Position numbers and translations under genes: made by a program. A stretch of DNA of 49,558 nt from an uncultured Lentisphaeria bacterium (GTDB lineage: Bacteria; Verrucomicrobiota; Lentisphaeria; Victivallales; UBA1829): assembly GCA_905197955.1 (NCBI GenBank), contig CAJKAR010000035.1:1-49558 (forward strand). Reading direction: 5' to 3'. The notes under the pieces are model-generated. The model saw only the letters and a list, made by a program, of their open reading frames with translations, did no database searches and was not told where the DNA came from. This document shows positions 8,719 through 17,440 of the stretch, piece after piece; position 1 is the first letter of the stretch, and every line of letters starts with the position of its first letter.

Positions 8719-11700
8719 TTATGGGGAAAACGAAGCCTCTACTCGAGTTAGAGTGATATCTCCAAAAGTTCGGGAGTCAACAATATGACCTCCCATGGGA
8801 GAGAACCACCCCACCCATCCTTTTCTCCAGAATCCATCCGATTCATTGAAAATGATCTGGAATCCCAATGTCGTGCCAGCTTCGGCAGCCTTGATCCCAG
8901 GAATCAGATCCCAAGGAATCAGACACTCATAAAGAGTTTGCCCGGGTTCTTGATAGGATGGTTCTATTCGTTTCGTTGCCAATTTTACTTCAGGAATAAT
9001 CCCTGCTTTTCGCCCAATAATATCCCGCTGCAGAACTGCCCCAGACGTAGCTAGCGTCAGGACCGGGTAATCCGTCAGATCTGGATTTTCATATTTGCCG
9101 GTAATACCCAGTTGAATGGAATCCGTTCGCCATGCATGTAATCCGGTTTCCTCTGCATCATGGCGATCATCAGTAACCTTTGCAAACAGGAGGAGCCCTT
9201 CGCGACACCAAGCTAGTTGGAAATTTGCGTCAAAATCTTCTACACCTCCCCAAAAACTGGCCAAAGCCAGATTCCTTTTTTTAGTTCCTCGCGTTCGAAA
9301 GACAGGAACGTTCTTCCATTCATTACTATTTCCATCAATCTGATAACCAGATAGGTGGGGAATTCCTCGCAGAGAAAATAGACGTCGTTGAGGTAGAAAA
9401 TTTTGCTGTGTCCCGATCTTCTGCTGCAGAGCAATCCGGTAACCTTCACACCACCAGAGCGATGTGTAACCAGCGTTTTCATCCGGATCATCTGGAGTAA
9501 AATTCTTGCCGGATGGCCGAAAACGTAATAGTTTTGACTCCCCTCCATTGAGTTGATAAGAGAGTGTGTCTGGATAAAATTTCCACTCTTTCGGCGCATG
9601 GTTCATGAATACTGGAGAGATTGTTCCGCTGACAGTATTTTTTCCCGGATTATACAGATGAACCCGGATTTCCGGTGTTCCTTCTGCCGTGGTCCCTCCG
9701 AAAGAGGAAATTGCAACACCTCCGTAAAGAGGAGGAACTTCCGACTCAAGCGGGTGGGACGGTTTCCAGCCGTTTTTGCGGTCCCGTACAAAGTGAAGTG
9801 CAGCTTTTGTTCGTACATAATGAGGCTGTTCTCCGCAGATGAATGAATTCCCTTTCAGACGATTCCCAAAACCATCCAGAATCTCGACATCTCCTGATAA
9901 AGTGATTTTTTCCGGATTTTTTAATGTCCAGAAACTGTAGACTGTATTGGAATCCGATTTCCATTTCAGGACCCATAAGTTGTCGGTGGCTTTCGTCTCT
10001 CTTGCGAGGAAATGGGGATTCGGCAGTACTCTTGTCAGTGCCGCAAAGGCTACCGCGGAAGGTCGTACATGCCAGAAATCACGGAACATGGAGTGATTGC
10101 GGATTCCATCAAAATGTGCTACGGCAGAATATCCGGCGGCCAGCTGGTTGAGCATGCCTCGAACAAGATACGCTGCCTGTGTCATTTCCGGCAGTTCAAT
10201 CGCGGAGGCCGATGGGGCTGTGATTGTCGCTTCCGCCCCCCCTTCGGTCCCTTCAACGAAATAAGCGTCTTCATTGTTCCAGACCGGACGATTTCCAAAA
10301 AGTGCACGGATTGCTTCAATATCGTCTTTATGGGCAAATTCCGGCATCTGCGGACTTCGGTATCCATGCACTGCTACAATATCAGGCATTCGTGACGGAT
10401 TTCCCATCGCTGCACAGGAAAGCTGGTATAAAAAAGAGAGATTCCGATGCGTGACTCCGGGATTTATCATCTTCAGATTCGTTCCTGCCGCATGAACTCC
10501 CTGAAAAATTTCCGCAACTTGCATAGCAAACGGCCAGAGCTGGGTATGAAGACCGGTAGGGCTCCAGTTTTCCGGTTCGTTATAGAATTCGGAAAAAAGA
10601 AAATCCGCAGGTTTTTTCCGTTTCAGATTCAAAATCTCCTGAATTTGAAACTTGGTATTTTCCGCCAGATTTTTCAATGACTTTCCGCCAGCCCTTCCAT
10701 TCATAGTTCCTACATATAACATTCCATAAGGTTTCAGTTCATCAATGGTTTTTCCGACTGCGTCATATCCAAAGAAACATCCCCGCAGTTTCCGAAACCC
10801 AATTCTGGAAAAAAGAGCATAGTTTCTGGTATTTGAAATAATATACGGAGAATCCGGTTCCGCTTTTCCCGTACTCTCAAGTTGCTTGGGAATAACGGCA
10901 AACTGCATTCGGCTGCGGCGGAAATGACCGGAAGAATCTTTTACCGATATATCAAATCGGTAAATGCCGTTGACGTTAAGTGAAGGTAGTGAAAAGGTTA
11001 CATTTGTAGATCGTTCTGAAAGGAAAATCCTCCTTGTCCCTTTTGCCAGCGAAATTCCTGATTCATCCAGCAGGTTCCAGGAGGCTTCAACATTTTTTCC
11101 TAGCAGTCGTGTTGTTTCTATTCGGAGACGAATATCCGGGACGGTCCCATGATCAAACACATAGTGTGTTGCTTCATTCGGGAGCCATTTTAGTTGCAGA
11201 TGGACCGATGGCATCCATTCTCCATTCCAGGAATTCCATTTCAGAGCAGAATTATTTTCTATCTCTTTTGTAAAATCAAAGAACAGCTTTTTTTGTTTGC
11301 CGGTAATTTGGAGACCTAGAAAACGGATCTCACCAGGAACACTTTTTTTGTGATAGGCATCCAAAGAGATTCCGATGGTATCTGGCTGAAAATTTGCCGG
11401 GGTTTTCCAGTGTCCAGCATCTGTCCAGATTCCGCCAATCGGTCTTACCCGGTAGTGGAGATTTCCTTGGGAGAAGGTGACTTCCAGTTCAAACGAACCC
11501 TTTCCCGGGGAAATAGTTTTCTTTTCGCCCCGCCATTGGATATGTCCTTTTTTTTCATAGGCGATCAGAAGAGGAAAGAGACGTTCGGTTGCAGATGAGA
11601 AATCTCGGGAAACTAGCGCCGGGATATACCGATGGTGATTTTTGCTGTCCAGAATATAAATTCCTGTCCAGGATTCCCGAGGCAGCAGAGCCTCTCCTTT

Positions 11701-11901
11701 TTCGTTCAGCGGAAGTTGCAGGCGAAGGAGCGCTGTAAACTCAGATCCATCCCATGGAACTGTTGCTGTATGAAAACGGGCATCATATCCCCATTTGTCG
11801 CTTCCTTCCTTCAGAACTCCCACAAGCTCTGCATGAAGAGAACTTAGAATAAAAATTTCAAGAAACAATAATAGGAAAAAAACTCTTTTCCTGCATTTCA
11901 T
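8719..11901 (-). CDS. Exported clan GH-A-like hydrolase with N-terminal module and CBM9-like tail (unit B)
   Basis: A 1060-aa protein. The signal peptide ends near SSLHA. Residues about 25-200 form a beta-rich module that matches the N-terminus of the next upstream gene (11911-14007): W-G near the start, SW-x-GI, a D-x2-N-x-[HR]-YI stretch and an IG-x2-LD stretch. A barrel region (about 350-650) carries YNEPENW (likely acid/base Glu442) and VWNNEDAYF (likely nucleophile Glu544). Residues about 830-1055 look like a CBM9/DOMON-type sandwich (YQIDGNSNEW at its start, then W-R-x-D-S-I-Q and a late NESDGFWRKGW). The ATG at 11901 has GAGGTG upstream; it starts 9 nt after the beta-helix gene. Substrate unknown; a retaining hydrolase of a plant or host glycan is the best guess. 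Confidence 0.8.
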   Translation of the reverse strand: MKCRKRVFFLLLFLEIFILSSLHAELVGVLKEGSDKWGYDARFHTATVPWDGSEFTALLRLQLPLNEKGEALLPRESWTGIYILDSKNHHRYIPALVSRDFSSATERLFPLLIAYEKKGHIQWRGEKKTISPGKGSFELEVTFSQGNLHYRVRPIGGIWTDAGHWKTPANFQPDTIGISLDAYHKKSVPGEIRFLGLQITGKQKKLFFDFTKEIENNSALKWNSWNGEWMPSVHLQLKWLPNEATHYVFDHGTVPDIRLRIETTRLLGKNVEASWNLLDESGISLAKGTRRIFLSERSTNVTFSLPSLNVNGIYRFDISVKDSSGHFRRSRMQFAVIPKQLESTGKAEPDSPYIISNTRNYALFSRIGFRKLRGCFFGYDAVGKTIDELKPYGMLYVGTMNGRAGGKSLKNLAENTKFQIQEILNLKRKKPADFLFSEFYNEPENWSPTGLHTQLWPFAMQVAEIFQGVHAAGTNLKMINPGVTHRNLSFLYQLSCAAMGNPSRMPDIVAVHGYRSPQMPEFAHKDDIEAIRALFGNRPVWNNEDAYFVEGTEGGAEATITAPSASAIELPEMTQAAYLVRGMLNQLAAGYSAVAHFDGIRNHSMFRDFWHVRPSAVAFAALTRVLPNPHFLARETKATDNLWVLKWKSDSNTVYSFWTLKNPEKITLSGDVEILDGFGNRLKGNSFICGEQPHYVRTKAALHFVRDRKNGWKPSHPLESEVPPLYGGVAISSFGGTTAEGTPEIRVHLYNPGKNTVSGTISPVFMNHAPKEWKFYPDTLSYQLNGGESKLLRFRPSGKNFTPDDPDENAGYTSLWWCEGYRIALQQKIGTQQNFLPQRRLFSLRGIPHLSGYQIDGNSNEWKNVPVFRTRGTKKRNLALASFWGGVEDFDANFQLAWCREGLLLFAKVTDDRHDAEETGLHAWRTDSIQLGITGKYENPDLTDYPVLTLATSGAVLQRDIIGRKAGIIPEVKLATKRIEPSYQEPGQTLYECLIPWDLIPGIKAAEAGTTLGFQIIFNESDGFWRKGWVGWFSPMGGHIVDSRTFGDITLTRVEASFSP

Positions 11902-11910
11902 ATTTTCACC

Positions 11911-14007
11911 TCACTTTATTTTATCTTTCCATGCGCCGGTTTCCCATGCATTAGAATGTGGAGTCAAATTTTTCAAGATTCCGTTCCCTTTCAGGATTAT
12001 TTCCTTCTGGAACCCTTCAAAATAATTGCCTGAGAGCGTAAGGGTTCCCCCTGTATGCTCTTTATCGGAAGAGAGCGCCGGAAGAGCGGTACCTTCCGTG
12101 TTCCGGAAAAGATTATTCATCAAAATTCTTCTGGAATGCCGATTCCCGGAAAATGCTATCAGCGGAATTTTTTGAATATCGGTCATTTCCATTGTATTTC
12201 CATTTATTGTGATATCTTCTGCTTCCGCGAGAAGACGGATGCCGCCTCCTGAAAACAAGTTTCCGAAAATAACAACATTCCGTGCTGCTTCAATCGTAAG
12301 AAGAGCCTTTGGATTTATTTCATTGATAAACTGATTCCCTGTAATAAATACTTTTCCATTCCCGAAATGAGTATTTTTCCCCGGAGAATGAAGACGGAGA
12401 AATCCTCCCTGAAATTCTTTATTTCCTTCATTCAACACAAGAATCTGGTTATTTGCAATCAGCAGACGGGATCCATAGAAATATCCTCCGATTCCAGCGC
12501 ATTTTGAATTGATGGCTATGTTTCCGCTGATCACCACATTTTCTCCTCCCTCCGTATCGTAGGCCAGATCGCTCATAAATCGTGCCAGATTGTTTGCAAT
12601 TAATATATTGCGTCCTTTAGATCCCCAGGCAAGGCACATGCCGTTTACAGCCGTATTGTTTTCTACAGTAATGTCATAAACTCCGGCTGTATTCGGTTCA
12701 TAGCCTGGCATTCCGGGTTTGATTTCCCGAGAGACGAGCCGGGCGGTGTTTTTCCGGACCTTTTCTTTCGTATCATCGGAATCTCCTCCCCACCACTGAC
12801 ATTGGAATCGAACATGATCCGACCAGTTCCCTGTATGCTGAAGATATTCCGAGCCATTCTGAAAAGATGTCAGGCGTTCGCAGTTTTTCGCTCCGTTGTT
12901 TTTGACTGAAACTCTGCGGCAGTTCTGAAAGTGAAAGCAATCTTTTACACCGGCTATCCGGTTGTTTTCCGCAATCAGGTCAATGCAGGAGTCGAAACTG
13001 GCAAAATCAAATTCGGCCTGTGACACATTTTCCTGATGAAACCCGGAAAAGAGAATATCACGAATGCTTACATCGGAAATTTCCGCTCCGGAAATTACCG
13101 GTTTTTTTCGATTCTGACAATTGAAAGACCAGGTGCCGCCTTCAATTCTACAGCGGTTCCCGAGAATTTTGATTTCACTGGCATTTGTAATTTGAACCTT
13201 TGCGCCTCGTTCAAAGATCAGAGCAGAGCCCTCCGGCATTTCCACTTTTCCAAAGGTGTAAGTTCCTCGACCGATTCGAACGTCTCGTCGGGGGAGTTCC
13301 TTGTTCAGTCTCTCTGTGAGATCCACCCAGAGTTGTTTTTCTTTTTTGATCACTGGTTTCAATGTAAGAAAATTCTTTTGCCATGAGCTCAGATCCTGGA
13401 GATTCCATTCCGTGTCCTTCCCATTGCTCTGTACTATAAATGAGTGAAGAGCAAATCGTTCCACAACAGATCCCGGCTGAGCGGTATCCAGAACAAAGCC
13501 GATCCGCTTCGGGAGGAATCCTGTCGGAGGCATATACTTCCACACGACCTCAAGTTTTTCCGTATCTGGTCCGGCTGAGAGAAGCAGCACTTTTCCATCA
13601 AAAGAAAGACGCAGCACAAGAGTTCCAGCAGTGAGACGTAATTTTTTTCCATCATTTTTCATGGAGAAGTTTCCGCGATTTTCATAAACCACCGCGCCAT
13701 AGTCAACCGTTGGAGTCCGGTTTCCCGGGCAGAGAATCCCTCCGATGTAACGGTTGTTTTGATCTTCCATCAGGATTCCGCACCAGGATTGCCAAGGCAT
13801 GACAGGGCGTTTTACTCCCGATGCGTTGAACAGTTCGCATTTCATCGTTACTGTAAGCGGAAGTTTGCCGTTCCAGATCTGAGACATGGCGTTTCCTTGA
13901 GCAGCGAATCCCCATCGACTGGCTCCGCCGTCGAGACGGAATTCCAAAGCAAAGGCCGAGTGGAGAATAACACTGAACAAAATCAAAGCGAACCATTGTT
14001 TTTTCAT
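11911..14007 (-). CDS. Exported parallel beta-helix protein (unit B)
   Basis: A 698-aa protein with a signal peptide (FALILFSVILHSAFA). Residues about 25-190 are the same N-terminal module found in the downstream hydrolase. From about residue 230 the sequence turns into right-handed beta-helix coils: repeated units such as ITVENNTAV, ILIANNLAR, VVISGNIAI and LLIANNQIL, each an Asn-rich turn after a short strand (PbH1-type repeats). This fold is typical of pectate lyases, polygalacturonases and other polysaccharide-acting enzymes. Catalytic residues could not be placed, so lyase versus hydrolase is open. The ATG at 14007 was chosen because AAAGGGG lies about 8 nt upstream; an earlier in-frame ATG (14031) would overlap the pseudopilin. 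Confidence 0.82.
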   Translation of the reverse strand: MKKQWFALILFSVILHSAFALEFRLDGGASRWGFAAQGNAMSQIWNGKLPLTVTMKCELFNASGVKRPVMPWQSWCGILMEDQNNRYIGGILCPGNRTPTVDYGAVVYENRGNFSMKNDGKKLRLTAGTLVLRLSFDGKVLLLSAGPDTEKLEVVWKYMPPTGFLPKRIGFVLDTAQPGSVVERFALHSFIVQSNGKDTEWNLQDLSSWQKNFLTLKPVIKKEKQLWVDLTERLNKELPRRDVRIGRGTYTFGKVEMPEGSALIFERGAKVQITNASEIKILGNRCRIEGGTWSFNCQNRKKPVISGAEISDVSIRDILFSGFHQENVSQAEFDFASFDSCIDLIAENNRIAGVKDCFHFQNCRRVSVKNNGAKNCERLTSFQNGSEYLQHTGNWSDHVRFQCQWWGGDSDDTKEKVRKNTARLVSREIKPGMPGYEPNTAGVYDITVENNTAVNGMCLAWGSKGRNILIANNLARFMSDLAYDTEGGENVVISGNIAINSKCAGIGGYFYGSRLLIANNQILVLNEGNKEFQGGFLRLHSPGKNTHFGNGKVFITGNQFINEINPKALLTIEAARNVVIFGNLFSGGGIRLLAEAEDITINGNTMEMTDIQKIPLIAFSGNRHSRRILMNNLFRNTEGTALPALSSDKEHTGGTLTLSGNYFEGFQKEIILKGNGILKNLTPHSNAWETGAWKDKIK

Positions 14008-14024
14008 AGCAGCGACCCCTTTCG

Positions 14025-14750
14025 TTACCATTTCCGGTCAAATAGTACAGTATAATCCCATGCAGGCGAGGTTCTTGCAAAAACGGAACTTTTAACGGAT
14101 GCCGCAGAGCCGTCATTCCAGCCGACATTGTAATGATCCCAGTGCATTTCTGCAGTCAGATCTCCGGTATTCCACTTTCCCGCCGGAACGGTATCCAGGA
14201 GGACCACCATGTTTCTGCCGACGACAATGCCCTCTTTTGCCGGTTTCTGAGTTACCGTCATGGTTGCACAGTATTTGGAGTTTTGCGGATTGTCTGAATT
14301 TCCGCCTGTTTTGCTGAGCATGGGAAGCCAGGTATAAGACGACTGATGACCGTTGATTCGCCCGCTTGCAGTGACTTTTGAGCGATCATTGGAGGGACAG
14401 ATGAAAAGTCTTGTCTTGTTATTCAGATAATTCAGGTCCACCAGTAATCCGTAATTTCTTCCAAGTCCTTTATCATATCCTATTTCGGTCGGATCCGAAT
14501 AGACATGTGTGAACGGATAAGAATCTTTGAAATCTCCCGCATAGACTCCCGTCAGCTGCAGGAATTGGCGCTGCTGGCTGAGACAGCTGACCGACTGGGC
14601 TTTATTCCACACTTTGCGCATCGCTGGCAGAAGCAGTGATGCTAGAATCATAATAATTGTAATAACTATTAAAAGTTCAATTAATGTAAAATATTGAGCA
14701 GTTGTTTTCGATGAAACAGCGATTTTCCGAGTCCCTTTTTTGCTTTTCAT
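14025..14750 (-). CDS. H-X9-DG type pseudopilin (unit B)
   Basis: A 241-aa pseudopilin. A 20-residue basic leader precedes FTLIELLIVITIIMILASLLLPAM, the pilin helix with Glu at +5; the residue before Phe is Tyr. The post-helix Cys (SVSCLSQQRQ) is kept. Near the C-terminus HWDHYNVGWNDG is an exact H-X9-DG. AAGGTG lies 7 nt before the ATG. It starts 11 nt after the LacI gene and ends 17 nt before the beta-helix gene, so the three are surely co-transcribed. The middle of the protein is unlike the other five pseudopilins, as expected if that part is cassette-specific. Confidence 0.92.
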   Translation of the reverse strand: MKSKKGTRKIAVSSKTTAQYFTLIELLIVITIIMILASLLLPAMRKVWNKAQSVSCLSQQRQFLQLTGVYAGDFKDSYPFTHVYSDPTEIGYDKGLGRNYGLLVDLNYLNNKTRLFICPSNDRSKVTASGRINGHQSSYTWLPMLSKTGGNSDNPQNSKYCATMTVTQKPAKEGIVVGRNMVVLLDTVPAGKWNTGDLTAEMHWDHYNVGWNDGSAASVKSSVFARTSPAWDYTVLFDRKW

Positions 14751-14761
14751 TTTATAACACC

Positions 14762-15775
14762 TTATTTATGTACGGATTTTTGGATCCTGAGAGGTCCGGC
14801 AACAGATTCCCTGATAATCAGTCTGGGGAGAACAATCTGCGTCTGATGAGGTGGTCCTCCATTGACACAGTTTAAAAACGCTTCCACTGTATGGCGGGCA
14901 ATTTCCCGCAGTGGCAGTTGAATGGTTGTCAGAGCTGGATAAACCGATGTTGCCAGAGGAGAATCATCGGATCCGATTACAGAGAGTTCATCCGGCAGTT
15001 TCATTCCGCGAGCATAGGCCGCCTGATAAGCTCCGACAGCCATTTGATCATTTGCCGCAAGGATGGCCGTAACACCACGACAGATCAACAGATCCGCGAT
15101 TGCTCTTCCATCTGCTGTTGTATCATTTCCAGTCAGTTCCAGTTCCGGATGCAGCTCGGCATTGTGTGCTGCCATGAAGTTTTGATAAGCCGTCTGCACA
15201 GGATCTGCAGCAAGGTAGCGGCGAGTCGCAGATGCGATCAGTCCGATCCGGCGGTGTCCGATACCCCAGAGATATTCCAGAGCCTGCCTGGCTCCGTCTT
15301 CATAATCAATATAAATGGGAGATTCCGGACATCGCAGGTGAGTAATGACCGGAGTTCCTCGACAGAGTTGAATGGCTTCTGTGTTTGAGATTTGAGGCAG
15401 CATATTGATTACGCCATCTACCATGCCGGAGGAAAACTTTTTCATCAAATGCCGTCCTTTTTCGACATTCAGTCCGGCAATTCCGAGAAGAATCTCATAG
15501 TTGTGTCGACTCAACTCGGCTTCGATGGTTTCCAGCAGCATGGTTGTCGCAGAAGATACACAATCTTTCACCAAGACTCCGACAAGCATAGTCTTTTGCT
15601 GACGAATAGCTCCGGCAAAGAAATTCGGGCGGTAATCCATCTCTCTGACCACGTCAAAAATCCGTTGTTTGATTTCTCCGCCGACAGGCCGCTTTCCACT
15701 GAGTGCATGGGATACTGTCGTTGGTGAGACCCCTGCTATTCTGGCGACATCGCTGATTTTGACTCGTGTTCTCAT
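14762..15775 (-). CDS. LacI-family transcriptional regulator (unit B)
   Basis: A 337-aa regulator. The N-terminal HTH is textbook: VKISDVARIAGVSPTTVSHAL, then the hinge YRPNFFAGAIRQQKT with Ile where LacI has the intercalating Leu. A periplasmic-binding-like sensor domain follows (MLVGVLVKDC to the C-terminus; VIGSDDSPLA and PALTTIQLPL are family landmarks). It should bind a sugar released from the unit B substrate and control the operon. AGGA lies 5 nt before the ATG. Upstream lie a consensus-like promoter and a perfect palindrome with central CG, consistent with autoregulation. Confidence 0.95.
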   Translation of the reverse strand: MRTRVKISDVARIAGVSPTTVSHALSGKRPVGGEIKQRIFDVVREMDYRPNFFAGAIRQQKTMLVGVLVKDCVSSATTMLLETIEAELSRHNYEILLGIAGLNVEKGRHLMKKFSSGMVDGVINMLPQISNTEAIQLCRGTPVITHLRCPESPIYIDYEDGARQALEYLWGIGHRRIGLIASATRRYLAADPVQTAYQNFMAAHNAELHPELELTGNDTTADGRAIADLLICRGVTAILAANDQMAVGAYQAAYARGMKLPDELSVIGSDDSPLATSVYPALTTIQLPLREIARHTVEAFLNCVNGGPPHQTQIVLPRLIIRESVAGPLRIQKSVHK

Positions 15776-15800
15776 GAAATCCTCTTATGCAAATAATTTG

Positions 15801-15814
15801 GCAAATCGATTTGC
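15801..15814. promoter_or_regulatory. Likely LacI-type operator of unit B
   Basis: GCAAATCGATTTGC is a perfect 14-bp palindrome with a central CG step, the classic LacI/GalR operator layout. It lies 26 bp upstream of the regulator start and 13 bp downstream of the -10 box, where a bound repressor would block transcription. Confidence 0.7.
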
Positions 15815-15827
15815 GTATCTTCTGTCA

Positions 15828-15857
15828 TTAATATATTCAGGAAAAGAATTTTGTCAA
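15828..15857 (-). promoter_or_regulatory. Promoter of unit B
   Basis: Minus strand TTGACA (15857-15852), an 18-nt spacer and TATTAA (15833-15828). Confidence 0.65.
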
Positions 15858-16060
15858 ATATCTTTCATGATTTTTTTTTGAATGAATAATCCTAAAGGGG
15901 GCTGGGAAGGTTGAGCTATGATAATTTCTGGTTCATTCTTTCCACAGAGAAATCTCCAGAGATTATCCCGTGCAGGATTCTGATTTCAGCGAAAAGCTAT
16001 ATCTATAAAAAAAGAATTTTTAAGATTTTTTTCTGGGAAAAACTCTTGCAGTCATTTCTG
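15858..16060. other. Intergenic, no gene seen
   Basis: Between the unit B promoter and the tRNA-Met terminator. It contains one perfect 14-bp palindrome, AATCTC-CA-GAGATT (15951-15964), and A/T runs. Short open frames lack start signals and similarity. Confidence 0.5.
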
Positions 16061-16089
16061 ATAAAAAGAAAGCCGTCACTCGGACGGCT
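16061..16089 (-). terminator. Rho-independent terminator after tRNA-Met
   Basis: Minus strand stem AGCCGTC / GACGGCT (16089-16083 and 16077-16071) with a 5-nt loop, followed by TTCTTTTTAT. Confidence 0.85.
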
Positions 16090-16100
16090 GAATTCTTAAT

Positions 16101-16175
16101 TGGTAGCGGGGGCCGGAATCGAACCGACGACCCCCAGGTTATGAGCCTGATGAGCTACCTCTGCTCTACCCCGCA
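16101..16175 (-). tRNA. tRNA-Met (CAT), initiator-type
   Basis: Minus strand cloverleaf with anticodon loop CTCATAA and T arm GTCGG-TTCGATT-CCGGC. Initiator features: the 1:72 pair is unpaired (T1 and T72), position 11:24 is A:U, and the body closely resembles bacterial tRNA-fMet (GGTCGTCGGTTCGA, CCCCCGC). Deviation: the anticodon stem has two G:C pairs next to the loop rather than three (A:U at 29:41). CCA is encoded (16103-16101). Confidence 0.9.
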
Positions 16176-16205
16176 ACAATATGCTTGAATTATCAAGTAT
16201 TCAAT

Positions 16206-16233
16206 ACTATATACCTAAATAATGATTTGTCAA
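16206..16233 (-). promoter_or_regulatory. Promoter of tRNA-Met
   Basis: Minus strand TTGACA (16233-16228), a 16-nt spacer and TATAGT (16211-16206), about 30 nt upstream of the tRNA. Confidence 0.7.
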
Positions 16234-16291
16234 ATGATTTATCAATTTTTTTTATAAAAAATCGGCAGATATCGGAAAGAAAATCTTGGTC

Positions 16292-16348
16292 CTGAATTCC
16301 GGATGAAGCGGGAAGGGGATTCGCATGGCGCTAATTTCCGGAATTCAG
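16292..16348. repeat. 12-bp perfect inverted repeat downstream of fcl
   Basis: CTGAATTCCGGA (16292-16303) and TCCGGAATTCAG (16337-16348) with a 33-nt loop, just past the fcl stop. No clear T-run follows on the minus strand, so it may be a transcript-end stabiliser or a weak terminator rather than a canonical one. Confidence 0.6.
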
Positions 16349-16373
16349 AAAACAAGCAGAAGAAAATGATCTG

Positions 16374-17435
16374 TCACTGTTTTCCAATATACCAGTGGTA
16401 GTAATCGGTGATTCCCTGTTCCAGATCTATTTTCGGAGTCCAGCCAAGGGAACGAATCAAGGTGGCATCCATCTGCTTGCGCGGCGTTCCGTTCGGTTTG
16501 GATGCATCATATTCGACGCATCCATGATATCCGATCACCCGGACAATCAGGGCAAAAAGATCTTTCAGCTGAATATCATCGCCTTTTGTGATATTTACGA
16601 AATCCCCGATTTCTTTCCAGTCCTTGTTCTGCATCAGGTAGACGCAGGCATCTGCAAGATCATCGGAACACATCAGTTCCCGATAAACGGAACCATCTCC
16701 CCAGAGAACCACTTTGTCCCGATAGGCTCCAACAGCATTCAAAGCCTTCTCCAACGAACCATTGTCACTGAAGTCAATTTCCGCGTCAAGATTCCAGCCA
16801 AGTCGATAACGCTTCAGATCTGCGCGAATTCCATCAAAATCCTGTTCCGCAAGGAGCATGGCAAGATGAAAACGGCGAAGAACCATCGGAAGCAGATGAG
16901 CTGTCTCCATATTGAAATTGTCTCCGATTCCATATTGATTTGTCGGCATGGCGGAAATGAAATTCGTTCCATACTGCTGATTGTAGTATTTGCAGAGCTT
17001 GATCGCTGTGATCTTGGCAATGGCATAAGCTTCATTGGTCGGTTCCAATGCGGACGTGAGCAGGGACTCCTCCTTCATCGGCTGAGGCGCAAACTTCGGA
17101 TAGATGCAGCTGGAGCCCAGATTCAACAGTTTTTTCACCCCGGTCCGATATGCCGCGTGAATCACATTGCAGGCGATCATCAGGTTGCGGTAGATGAAAT
17201 CTGCCGGATAAGTCATGTTCGCCATGATCCCTCCGACTTTAGCTGCGGCGAGAAATACATATTCCGGACGTTCCTGTTCAAAAAAAGCAAGTGTTTCCGC
17301 CTGATTGGTCAAATCAAGTTCCCGGGAGGAGCGGGTGATGAGATTTGTGAATCCCTCCTTCTGCAATCTGCGGAGAATTGCGGAACCGACCAGCCCGGCA
17401 TGTCCGGCAACATAAATTCTGGAATTCTGCTTCAT
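16374..17435 (-). CDS. fcl: GDP-L-fucose synthase
   Basis: A 353-aa protein. It converts GDP-4-keto-6-deoxy-mannose to GDP-L-fucose (epimerase plus NADPH reductase) in the cytoplasm. The Rossmann motif GHAGLVGSA is at the N-terminus; LGSSCIYPKFAPQPMKEE and the YAIAK catalytic Tyr-Lys pair with NQYGIGDNFN downstream are WcaG/Fcl signatures. It is longer than E. coli Fcl (321 aa), with extra sequence between about 185 and 235. The ATG at 17435 was chosen because AGGAG lies 8 nt upstream; a GTG at 17444 overlapping the gmd stop is possible. It directly follows gmd, which makes its substrate. Confidence 0.95.
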   Translation of the reverse strand: MKQNSRIYVAGHAGLVGSAILRRLQKEGFTNLITRSSRELDLTNQAETLAFFEQERPEYVFLAAAKVGGIMANMTYPADFIYRNLMIACNVIHAAYRTGVKKLLNLGSSCIYPKFAPQPMKEESLLTSALEPTNEAYAIAKITAIKLCKYYNQQYGTNFISAMPTNQYGIGDNFNMETAHLLPMVLRRFHLAMLLAEQDFDGIRADLKRYRLGWNLDAEIDFSDNGSLEKALNAVGAYRDKVVLWGDGSVYRELMCSDDLADACVYLMQNKDWKEIGDFVNITKGDDIQLKDLFALIVRVIGYHGCVEYDASKPNGTPRKQMDATLIRSLGWTPKIDLEQGITDYYHWYIGKQ

Positions 17436-17440
17436 TGTCA

